Assembly (NCBI GenBank): GCA_036244855.1
Contig: BQKZ01000344.1
Location: 1 to 10,083 of the forward strand
Length of the DNA: 10,083 nucleotides
Reading direction: 5' to 3'
Origin: Temnopleurus reevesii
Taxonomy: Eukaryota > Echinodermata > Echinoidea > Temnopleuroida > Temnopleuridae
Made by a program: the position numbers and the translations under genes. The notes under the pieces were generated by a model that ran no database searches, was not told the origin of the DNA, and saw only the letters and a program-made list of their open reading frames with translations. Shown in pieces: positions 1 to 7,785 of this stretch. Each line of letters starts with the position of its first letter. Positions within the stretch are counted from its first letter, which is position 1.

Positions 1-10
1 TTAATGAAAG

Positions 11-629
11 ACAACACTGGTCACAAAAATATACCTCACAACTCAAGATTGGCATCAAAACTGGCTCTAAACTGAAAGTCCACTTCACACCACTTGCATG
101 ATTGTGTTGACCATTAATTTCTCCCTTTTAACTAGATTCTGTTAAACTGGTTTCCGTTGAAGTAGCTTAACACCATGCATGTGAACGGGTTCCAAGTTGA
201 AAGTGGAACTCAATATTTCTACTATTTGATTTGGTATTCATGAATATTTTGATAAGCTGGAGATAGATGTCTTGTATATGATTGCAAAAAAAATAAGCCA
301 ATACAATATAGTATCACTAGTCATACATACAATTGTGAGTAGATCTATGAACAGTCTTCGAACACAACCCTGGTCACAAAAATATACCTTACAAGATGGA
401 AATCAAACCTAGCTGAAAACTGAAAGTCCACTTCAAGCTACTTGCATGATCTTGACTATTAATATCCCCCTTTAAACCAGATTCTGTTAAACTGGTTTCC
501 GTGGAAGTGGTTCAGTGCAGTAGATGTGAAAGAGCTCTCGGCTCAAAATGTAACTCAATATTTCTACTATTTGATTTGGTATTCATGAATATTTTGATAA
601 GCTGGAGACAGACATCTTGGATATGATTG
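11..629. repeat. Two-copy imperfect tandem duplication, period about 350 bp
   Basis: Copy A runs from about 11 to 284 and copy B from about 363 to 629. Both begin with a TGGTCACAAAAATATACC block (18 and 371, offset 353). They share CTGAAAGTCCACTTCA and GATTCTGTTAAACTGG, and end in a block of 56 identical bases (208-263 and 553-608, offset 345). The middle parts differ by substitutions and small indels, so the duplication is not recent, yet the 3' block is unchanged. About 78 bases of unrelated A-rich sequence separate the copies. No copy carries a sustained reading frame. I do not recognise the family; it could be a local segmental duplication or two members of a dispersed repeat. Confidence 0.85.
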
Positions 630-639
630 GGAAGTTGCC

Positions 640-1068
640 AATATTGTGCATGATTAGAATCGCTCCGAGATGATTTGTTTCGGTCACAGTTCATATGATG
701 GTGGCCCTCAAATAAGATGTGTGTTTGATACAAAAAAAGGATGGATTTTTCCCCCCTTTTTTTCAGTTTTTATTAGGACTCGATCCATTCACATGTATGT
801 CAGGTCGCAAACAAATGGAGCACCAAAGTTTTTAATTTTTAAAGCAATCTTGGCATACATATACCTTTTAAACTTTTTTTTGGGGGGGTTTTACACATTG
901 ATTTTATTTGACAAATAAACATGAATTTAATTGAAATTGAATGAGTAAAAAATATGGTATTGAAATAGCTCCAATAATCTGCATGATTATGCCTTGTTGC
1001 TGTATTTATGAAATGAATACTGAAGCATATTGTTCTGATCCTCAAACTTTCCCATAATGAATATGATG
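640..1068. other. Unassigned AT-rich stretch with two homopolymer blocks
   Basis: No gene, RNA or mobile element is visible. The stretch contains a T5-C6-T7 block at 746-763 and a T8-G7 block at 874-888. Short reading frames here on both strands are of the length expected by chance and have no recognisable domain. An ACATGTA motif lies at 791-797. Confidence 0.5.
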
Positions 1069-1823
1069 CAGTATAAACCTACTCTGAATGTGGCCTGTGT
1101 AGTTTTGAAGCATTCAGGATGAAGTTCTCAAGTTTTCATGTTTAAACGACCTGTTTCAGTGATTCATGTTGCAGTAAGTATGTTCTGCCATTGAGACTGC
1201 CAGTGTATATTGGACCTGGTAAGCGATCTTGTCCAGTTATCGAGACGTGAGTGGCATACAACAAATAGTGAGGCAAGAAATAATGCATTCTTTGGGTTGT
1301 GGTATACATGATATCATTTGCTTTTGGCCTCAGATACCCGTTAATACAGTTTAAACTACCACGAATGTGGCCTGTGTAGTTTTGAGGAATTCAGGATGAA
1401 GTTCTCATGTTTAAACAACCCGTTTCAGTGATTCATGTTGCAGTAAGTATGTTCTGCCATTGAGAATGCCAGTGTATATTGGACCTGGTAAGCGATCATG
1501 TCCAGTTATCGAGCTGTGAATGGCATACAACAAATAATGAGGCAAGGAGCAATGCGTTCTTTGGCTTGTAGTATGCATGATGTTATTTTCTTTTGGCCTT
1601 GGATGCAGTTTAAAAGGACATCGAATGTGTACATGTAGAAAGTTCTCATGTGGAAATGACCTGTTTCAGTCATTCATGTTCCGTTGTATGTTTGCCACTG
1701 AGAATGCTAATTCATATTGAACCTGGTATCCAGTTATCGAGACGTGAACGGCATACAACAAATAGTGAGGCGAAATGAACTCTGGAAAGGATCAATGCAT
1801 TCTTGGGCTTGTAACATGTTGTT
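1069..1823. repeat. Three-copy degenerate tandem array (units about 278, 259 and 218 bp)
   Basis: Units start at the CAGTWTAAA-like motif at 1069, 1347 and 1606. Shared landmarks in order are GAATGTG, AGTTCTCA, a TTTCAGTSATTCATGTT block, a GAGAMTGC block, CCTGGTA, CCAGTTATCGAG, GGCATACAACAAATA, GAGGC, and a terminal GCATTCTT/GCGTTCTTT plus GGCTTGT-like segment. Copies 1 and 2 are very similar. Copy 3 is more diverged and has lost pieces, for example the GCAGTAAGTATG segment and the AAGCGATC segment. No copy has an open frame through it. The family is unknown to me. The array directly abuts ordinary AT-rich sequence on both sides without target-site duplications that I can see. Confidence 0.88.
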
Positions 1824-2756
1824 AACTTGGAAGATTTTCCCTGTTGTTGTAGCTGCTGCATTTCTTTGTGATTATCATTATTAAGTGACATACATTTAAA
1901 TCAGTGAAATGGTTGCTAACATCAGTGTATAGGGCCCCAAAAATTGTTTTGAGTGTCCTCCACATACCAACCCCCTTAAGATAACCCTACCTGAACTTAA
2001 AAGAACAATTAAGAAAATATATATTCACTTATAAACAAAAAATAATCATATTAGAATCATCGAAATGCTTGTGAAATATAACATGAAAAGTTATTTACAA
2101 GTTGGTTACACGGTAGTTTTCACTCCCTTGTAACTCCTCAGAAATATCTGCTTTCAGAAATTATTGCAGTTCCTTGTTTCTTGTGGTGAGTTTGTCTTCA
2201 CCCTAAATTGTCTTCCTTTAAATCAATGTCAAAATTGATCTGAAAGCTTGTTTGTCATGGGCTTTCCATCCGTTGTTATTTTTAGACACCACAACTGTGA
2301 TTCTGTAAACAGCAAAGCGTCATTTTTTGAGGACAGGAAAAGGACATTTTCACCTGTGCGGAACATCGGTTATGCGTGCATTCTGTTTAATATTCTAACA
2401 TGTTTTAGGTCAATCTCCATGTATTTTTCAAAAGGCATTAATATTAACTTGATTTAAAACCCTTGAAAGTAACGTTCAAAAAAGTAATTACAAATTTCCC
2501 ATTACTTTCGTTTAACCAACACTCAATTGTCTTGCATTCTAGAAACTTAAACTTATGCTATTTATTATCTATTTATTTTATTTTGCTCTTTATATTTTTT
2601 AAAGTTCCCACAAATAGTAAAAAGGACTTCAAAATTTGCTATGTAAGATATTATTGTGACCAACAGTGCTAAACTATTTGACAGAATAGAAGTATTTCCC
2701 AGTCATGCCATTTTAGTTCTTCTGAAATGATTCATTCACTATTTATTTTTTATTCA
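1824..2756. other. Unassigned AT-rich sequence
   Basis: Nothing in this stretch is supported as a gene. Frames of about 69 codons on the plus strand near 2248-2457 and 2463-2672 show no domain, signal peptide or codon pattern different from the flanks, and they are interspersed with T-rich runs. The 3' end grades into a pyrimidine-rich tract leading to the acceptor-like site at 2757-2759. Confidence 0.5.
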
Positions 2757-2890
2757 CAGGATAACTCCTGAGGCTGGTTTAACACTGTCGTGTATTTATC
2801 GAGCCCTATATGATATTTATATCTCTTTGATGGACATTGGAGAAAGATGAGATTTTTTATGTCCTATCTTATTTCATTTCATTCATGCAG

Positions 2891-2989
2891 GCTGAAGGAT
2901 CTGAAACTTGGATGAATGTTCAGCTGTAGGACGATACATTTCTGATCGCTAACCCAAGAACCGTGTGAACGGGAAAACTGATAGTTCAG
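2891..2989 (+). other. Candidate non-coding internal exon (5' UTR-like or lncRNA exon)
   Basis: A pyrimidine-rich stretch ending TTCATTCATGCAG (AG at 2889-2890) is followed by 99 bases and then TTCAG|GTAAGC (GT at 2990-2991), one of the best donor matches in the window. All three plus-strand frames are closed inside the 99 bases, so it cannot be a fully coding exon. It holds a tiny upstream-ORF-like ATG (2913) encoding MNVQL and then TAG. An alternative, stronger acceptor (TTTTTTATTCACAG, AG at 2758-2759) lies 131 bases upstream, so the exon could extend back to 2760. If so, one frame is open from 2761 to a TGA at 2848-2850. The segment sits about 1 kb upstream of the CpG-rich block with a Kozak ATG. 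It could equally be a chance pairing of splice motifs in AT-rich DNA. Confidence 0.33.
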
Positions 2990-3451
2990 GTAAGCTTGTG
3001 TTTAGTACAAGTTAGAAAAGGGATGCTACATGACAATTTGTGCTATCCTACATGTAGATGTGTTCAATGTTTATTTGTGTTTAATGTGGTTTGAAACATA
3101 CTTTTTTTTTTTAGTATTCTTACAAACATTTCTGACAAACGTTTCTAATATTGGTTGTACCCTTTCTAATTTCCGATGTTCTTGGGCTTTTACTCTATAT
3201 GTTCCAAGTCTCATTACAATTCCTTATGAATTGTGTGAATTTGGTTGAAAAAAAAAATCCTTTCTGATCAAAGTTTTTGTTAAAAGTTGCATTGGAGGGC
3301 AACCAAGCAATTTTTTTTTGCTTAATGTGGGTAGAAAGAAAGAAGAAGGGAAAACCAGATAGACAAGGCTCATGATTGGGTTTAGGTGATAAACACAGCT
3401 GCTATGGTTATTGATTGCTGGAGGTTTTGATAATCAAATGTTTTATAGCCA
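2990..3451. other. Unassigned AT-rich stretch, possible intron
   Basis: This lies between the donor at 2990 and the CpG-rich block. It contains poly-T (3103-3112), poly-A (about 3248) and another T run near 3311. A TACATGTA palindrome is at 3049-3056. No reading frame or RNA is recognisable, which would fit an intron of the putative plus-strand transcript. Confidence 0.4.
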
Positions 3452-4122
3452 AGCGACAGGCATCTGCCAATGAAATGACAAACAATAAAACGCAAAGTAA
3501 CGACTGCACTAGCAAAGTAAGGTGCTTTGGTGCAATACCACACAACGTAATAAACCCGGCGTAAGTGTCTGCTAGTCATCGATAATTAAAACCCCTCATT
3601 AATTATGAAGAACATTGACTGCTAATGCATTCAGCGTTAAAACAAAGCCCTGTCAAACTAAAGCCGCTTTAGAACGATGAGTAAGAGATCAATCTTGTCG
3701 ATGCAAGATGCGATGACAAGACTTTGATATCTCTCTTCGAAAGCGAGACCAAAAAGGGAGCGATACAGAGAGGGATCGATACTCTGGGAGCCAGGCTTCT
3801 CCAGCTTTGAAACCGTATACAGAAAACCTCCGCGGTGTTGTCATCCTGCGCATTATTTGTGCTTTCGTTTCATTCCTTCGTCCACTTTGTCCGATAAATT
3901 TATGTGGTTGCATGATTTTCGAGTGCTCTTGATCCTGCCGGGATCCCCGATTCCAGTCGCATCAAAATGGATGCACTTTCGGAGAAGCTCTGGGGATTCT
4001 GCCGTTATAAATGGACGGGCATGGGTAGGTGGGCGCTTCAATTTTAACCCAGTTTTCGTGATGATATTTTTTCGGAGGTCATTGTAGGACAGATATAAGA
4101 GGATGAGGTTGAAAGGGAGTGC
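3452..4122. promoter_or_regulatory. CpG-rich block, candidate promoter/5' exon region
   Basis: By hand count there are 30 CpG dinucleotides in 3541-4080. An equal-sized comparison segment (4561-5100) has 4. The enrichment begins abruptly near 3452 and stops near 4122. GC content is also visibly higher and homopolymer runs are absent. In many animal genomes, CpG depletion reflects germline methylation, so a local CpG-rich patch often marks an unmethylated promoter or first exon; applying that here is inference. The block includes CCAAT-like motifs (GCCAATGA near 3467; ATTGG near 3376 just outside), a homeodomain-like ATTAATTATG near 3600, and GATA-like CGATAA at 3580 and 3892. No clear TATA box precedes the candidate start codon. 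Orientation is not proven. Confidence 0.42.
3967..4024 (+). CDS. Candidate first coding exon of an unrecognised protein (partial)
   Basis: An ATG at 3967 has A at -3 and G at +4 (AAAATGG), a good animal initiation context, with an in-frame TGA upstream at 3913-3915. It opens MDALSEKLWGFCRYKW and continues T-G-M, then G, to a donor-like ATGG|GTAGGT (GT at 4025-4026, phase 1). A second donor-like site, GTAG|GTGGGC, has GT at 4029-4030 (phase 2). Without splicing the frame ends at a TAA near 4045. A possible acceptor GATTCCAG ends at 3956, so this could be an internal exon joined to the 2891-2989 candidate, or part of a first exon with its 5' UTR in the CpG-rich block. The predicted N-terminus is rich in charged and aromatic residues, and I do not recognise its family. 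Competing frames on both strands are open here because CpG-rich DNA has few stops, so the call is tentative. Confidence 0.27.
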
Positions 4123-4892
4123 GGGAAAATATTCAAGATTCAAAATTCTTTTTTATCAAACTCCATCATTTCTTGTTGCCCACAGCAGTTGATCAGCTTT
4201 GTTAACATATTTGAGGTGGAAAATGAGAGTAAGAATGAATGAAATGCCAAATATCATCCTAAAATGACATATATCAGGTTAATATAGTACGATTCTTTTT
4301 TTTGGATGAAATGTCAATAAAAAAAGTAGAGAAGAAGGTTCAGATGATTTCATTTTCAGTGGGTTGATAGGTGAAGGTCACACAATTTTATTTGATGCCT
4401 CGTTTTCTAATATTATCTGTAATGTTTAGGCACCAGTATCATGAAATAGGTATTAATTTTCTACCTGAAGTTAAAGTCATCCTGGTATTTCAGTCAGAAA
4501 GGTTGCACTACCATGCATTAGTCATACCACAGGACATGCACTGGCAAGACATGCTTACACTCTGAAATGTAAACAGTAGCATCTTTGCCTAAGATTATAA
4601 AGATTATACAAGGTTTGATCTTTCCTAGTTAATGTTTGCTCATGATTTTGTGATAAAGACACCTCATCAATCTCTTCTACTCAAAAGCAAAGAATCACGA
4701 ACCTTTAGGAATTTTCTTCCGTATTTTTTCCTTATCCCATTTGGTCTCTTGCTGCAAATTTATTCATCATTTTGTTGAAATCTATATTTTTCTTCCAGGC
4801 ATGTTTGATTTTTTTCTCAAGCATTGGGGTTGACTGAACTTCAAACAAAGTTTGAAATTTTGAAGTTGAGTTACGTTCTCAACTTTTCAACA

Positions 4893-4922
4893 ACAAAAAA
4901 AAGAAAAAAGAAAAAAAAAAAG
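4893..4922 (+). repeat. A-rich simple repeat (A-run interrupted by G)
   Basis: About 30 bases consist of A runs broken by single G residues. The run is followed by non-repetitive sequence with no retroposon body or target-site duplication visible upstream, so I do not call it the tail of a SINE or processed pseudogene. Confidence 0.7.
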
Positions 4923-5557
4923 GAGATACAGCATTCTGATCACCCCTTTGGCCTTTTGTTCGTTTATCTTTTTCTTCATTATTTTTCTTTATTTCTTTGT
5001 TCTTTCATCAGGTTTCATTGTAATTTTTCTCAATACATTTCACTTTGACCTGTCTTTGCTACATTATGAAATATCTGTCTGCATCCCTCTTTCTTCTTTT
5101 CTATGTTTCCCGTCTATTGCCCGGAGCAAAATGCAAATTCTTTATTTAAACCTTTTCCAGTGCACTATCAAACTTTTGAACTTTGTCCCCGTTTTGTCCG
5201 TGTTTGATCCAAACGTTTGATTTATCATTGGTTTGGTTTACAATGATTTAAATTCCTACATTTTCAAATATAATTGAAACAGTTTTCTAAAATATGCTTC
5301 CTTTTCCATTCATTATGCTCTAAATGCACGAAATAGATAACTTGTACACTACCCTTGAAGTTCATCAAATTCAGAAAGCAATTAATATAATATAAATTTT
5401 ATTATACAATCTTGTACTTCTGCAAAATGTAAACCAGCATAAAAAACACGTGAGGCAAAGGGCGACGAGCCCCTTACACCTTGAAAATAGCCATCGCTAG
5501 CTCCTTCGTTAGGCGTAAATATTCAGAATTGAATGAGAAACTCCTTTAAATCTAAAT

Positions 5558-5572
5558 TCATCATCATCATCA
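5558..5572 (+). repeat. (TCA)5 microsatellite
   Basis: Five uninterrupted TCA units are followed by TCT. The sequence around it is non-coding in the frames I checked. Confidence 0.85.
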
Positions 5573-6250
5573 TCTGTAATAACCCCCACAAAACATACTA
5601 TTGGGCTATTTTTCAGGCAGGAAATGTAAAAAGAGCTCTCGTTAATAAAAAAAAGTTTTGTACCCTGATGTAGACATAATTTGTTAAATGAGACCTCTTA
5701 TCTATCTGAGATGCACCAATTTACCGTTATATACATTGTAGCACCGACACTGGCATCTCATTGTAAAATACATTTCCTTTCACCAAGTCACAAAATAACC
5801 AGCAAGAAATTTTATTTTCATTTCGACAGACGTAATTTCAGCCCTTTCGAGCCCTGTGTATGTAATGTTCATCAATGGCAATGCAATTTTTCTTGTGTTG
5901 ATTGAGTTAACAGTGTTTTAATCTTGATTATTCTCCTCTCAAGGCATGTTCACGTAATTACAACCATAGATGTAATTTCTGTCACTATGCAGCAAATAAT
6001 CTATTTTCCTGTAAAATTTATACTACAAAGCATATTTGATATGCTTCACAGTTTTTGAAAGCTACATGTAATCTGTATGAATTTAGTTTTTTACTGCTCT
6101 AATATCATATATTTGCACACAGGGGAAAATCTGGCAAAACATGGATAAACAACATGGGTCTTATTTTTTTAATTAGTTCTTGGATTTTATGTGAACAGTT
6201 CTCTTGTGAGCATTTTGCTAAGCTTTTTACCTGCTCAAGTGCCACTCATA

Positions 6251-6426
6251 GGGGGTGTTGCTCAAAGGTTGCAATTGATCGTAATTTGCAGTTGATCGGT
6301 GCGCGCAAATCAAAATCATTGTTCTATGCGCGTCTTGTTAAATGCGCACACCATGCGAGAATGAAAATGCGCGTTAAAATTGGCAAAGTTGCAGTTGATT
6401 TGCAGTTGATTTTGAGCAACACCCCC
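6251..6426. mobile_element. MITE-like element, 176 bp, with perfect 16-bp terminal inverted repeats
   Basis: The left end GGGGGTGTTGCTCAAA (6251-6266) is the exact reverse complement of the right end (6411-6426). Both ends are flanked by ATA (6248-6250 and 6427-6429), a candidate 3-bp target-site duplication. The interior does not encode a transposase, so the element would be non-autonomous. Inside each arm are directly oriented TTGCARTTGAT motifs: 6269-6279 and 6286-6296 on the left, 6389-6399 and 6400-6410 on the right. The centre has four ATGCG motifs and about ten CpGs, unlike the flanks. G-rich termini with a 3-bp duplication recall PIF/Harbinger-type elements, but ATA is not their usual TWA target, so the superfamily is left open. 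Reading frames crossing it are incidental. Confidence 0.78.
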
Positions 6427-6556
6427 ATAGAATGACAACCTAATAAGGTCAGGTTTCTCATTGACACTGTGATTAATGGGGCATGACAGTTTGACAGGAG
6501 GGAGAAATATCTAATTAGAATCACACCCAAGATGGGTAATTAGGATATTCAAATAG

Positions 6557-6570
6557 ATGTACATGTACAT
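6557..6570. repeat. 14-bp perfect palindrome ATGTACATGTACAT
   Basis: The sequence is self-complementary and contains one of the five TACATGTA motifs of the window. It lies in AT-rich DNA without other support for a regulatory role. Confidence 0.8.
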
Positions 6571-6844
6571 GGTTGTTTGTATCATTATTTGTTGATTAAT
6601 TATATGGATTGTGCAGTAAATTTTGTTCTGTCAAATGGATTTTAGATGATATTACTTGGAAAAGTCTTCATACATTTGGAACATCCATTTTGTGATAAGC
6701 TACTGATACCACATTCTTGCTATAAAAGTTATATCACGAACACCTGGGGGGCAGATCAGAAGCTTGTTTAAGACAATTGATCAGGACAATATGAATTGAC
6801 CTGAAAACAGTCTGGATGCCATATCGAACAACCATTCTCTGGGT

Positions 6845-6890
6845 ATTCACTGGATAAATACTGGCTTAATACCGGGTAAACACCGGATAA
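6845..6890 (+). repeat. Four-unit degenerate minisatellite (10-13 bp unit)
   Basis: Successive units read ATTCACTGGATAA, ATACTGGCTTAA, TACCGGGTAA and ACACCGGATAA, a pattern of roughly AYACYGGRTAA. The following GTGTGAATAG may be a decayed fifth unit. Nothing suggests coding. Confidence 0.6.
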
Positions 6891-6910
6891 GTGTGAATAG
6901 GGTTTCAGTG

Positions 6911-7069
6911 ATAAAATGCTCAGATGCAATAAAGATTTTTGTTTGTCTGATTTATCAATAGTATAGTATTGTCATTATCTGTATGGATATACAATAATAA
7001 AATGATCTGATACACATATTTGTTTATCTGATTTCTAAGGATAAAGCTTGTCACATTTGTATGGATAAT
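6911..7069. repeat. Diverged two-copy tandem duplication, period about 86 bp
   Basis: Copy 1 (6911-6996) and copy 2 (6997-7069) share in order ATAAAATG, TCWGAT, TTGTTT, TCTGATTT, TGTCA and GTATGGATA, with small indels between. The first copy contains an AATAAA hexamer (6928-6933) followed by a T/GT-rich stretch, a possible plus-strand polyadenylation signal; the second copy has lost it. The similarity is modest, and a dot plot would decide it. Confidence 0.6.
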
Positions 7070-7221
7070 GTCAAGAAAATAAGGTGCAATACTAACAGTG
7101 CGAAACATCCACAATGGTGAGAAGAATGCGGGAAATGCTTTTCTTTGAAAACTTTGGATTGTTCACCATTCATGACTTCCTTTCCAGTTAGTGCTCTGTC
7201 TCCCTCTATGTCGGATCTGAC

Positions 7222-7410
7222 TTAGACTTCCTCCAAGTCCCCAATAATTTTATCTTCTTTTGACTTGTGAATAAACAGCAAACAAAGAGAGAAAGAGAGG
7301 AAATAATAGATGTATAGAATAACGAAAGTAAAATTAAAATTTTCAGCAGATAATTTCAGTTCATCGTCACTCATTGTGAAGGAGATGTTGGTTCCTTTTT
7401 GTGTTTGCAT
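7222..7410 (-). CDS. Doubtful small ORF, 62 codons, one hydrophobic segment
   Basis: On the minus strand a TAA lies just upstream of the ATG at 7410. An internal ATG at 7374 in ACAATGA context gives a roughly 50-residue product beginning MSDDELKLSAENFNF. It continues with about 19 hydrophobic residues (Phe, Ile, Leu, Tyr, Ser) and a charged tail ending IIGDLEEV. That layout would suit a single-pass micro-membrane protein. However, the hydrophobic part is simply the translation of a polypyrimidine tract ending in TTCACAAG, which is also what a minus-strand splice acceptor looks like. I recognise no family and consider chance the likelier explanation. Confidence 0.12.
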   Translation of the reverse strand: MQTQKGTNISFTMSDDELKLSAENFNFTFVILYIYYFLSFSLCLLFIHKSKEDKIIGDLEEV

Positions 7411-7785
7411 ATTTGATTAGACCCTTATGAATCATATTTATGCCTGGATGACATCCGAGGTCATGCAATGAAAGGCAATTTGTGGAAAGAATTGAAATTA
7501 AATGAAAGCATAATAATGGTAAGGCAATGATTGTTATATACAGTCCCTGTGAGCAGAAGTGACAAAGGACTGGGACAAAGTAAGCAACTTCCATTGAATA
7601 TTCACAATAGCAAGATGCACATAAAAAGCAATTTCCATCCCTCTTATTCTGCAGAAAAATGTTGAACTGATGTCACAACATTGAAAAGTCAGGGAGGCTA
7701 CTTTCTTTTGTGTGCATGCATCTATTATGAATGCTTGCCTTGAGGCCATCTCTCCATAATTGTTGATCATTGAAATATAAAAACC

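Larger units (their letters stand above)
4123..6250. other. Long AT-rich non-coding stretch, possible intron or intergenic DNA
   Basis: No gene is supported across these 2.1 kb. Landmarks are an A-rich run (about 4893-4921), a pyrimidine-biased segment (4940-5115) whose translations are Phe/Leu/Ser-rich low-complexity artefacts, a short (TCA)5 microsatellite at 5558-5572, a CACGTG E-box core near 5448, and a TACATGTA at 6063-6070. CpG is sparse (4 in 4561-5100). Confidence 0.5.

Noticed and set aside
3689..4143. Overlapping minus-strand ORFs (74 and 96 codons) and the plus-strand ORF at 3857-4087 in the CpG-rich block
   Set aside because: Several frames are open at once because stops are rare in this composition. 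None has a recognisable domain. I kept only the ATG at 3967, because it alone combines start context with donor-like sites.
4465..4561. Minus-strand exon-like segment (TTTACATTTCAG acceptor, CTTCAG|GTAGAA donor), with a plus-strand terminal-exon reading of the same bases (4494-4565)
   Set aside because: Exon signals appear on both strands of one segment and the minus-strand version is closed in all frames. This shows the chance level of splice motifs in AT-rich DNA.
4893..4922. A-rich run as the tail of a retroposon or processed pseudogene
   Set aside because: No retroposon body, Pol III box pair or flanking target duplication was visible upstream.
4948..5220. 90-codon plus-strand ORF rich in Phe, Leu and Ser
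   Set aside because: It arises from a pyrimidine-biased stretch. The apparent membrane segments are composition effects.
6154..6435. 93-codon plus-strand ORF and the overlapping minus-strand ORF at 6324-6530
   Set aside because: Both cross the inverted-repeat element and its borders. The element carries no transposase-like motif, and the frames begin in unrelated flanking DNA.
7534..7770. 78-codon minus-strand ORF overlapping a 75-codon one at 7367-7594
   Set aside because: There is no domain, no signal and no supporting splice context. Length is within chance expectation for both overlapping frames.
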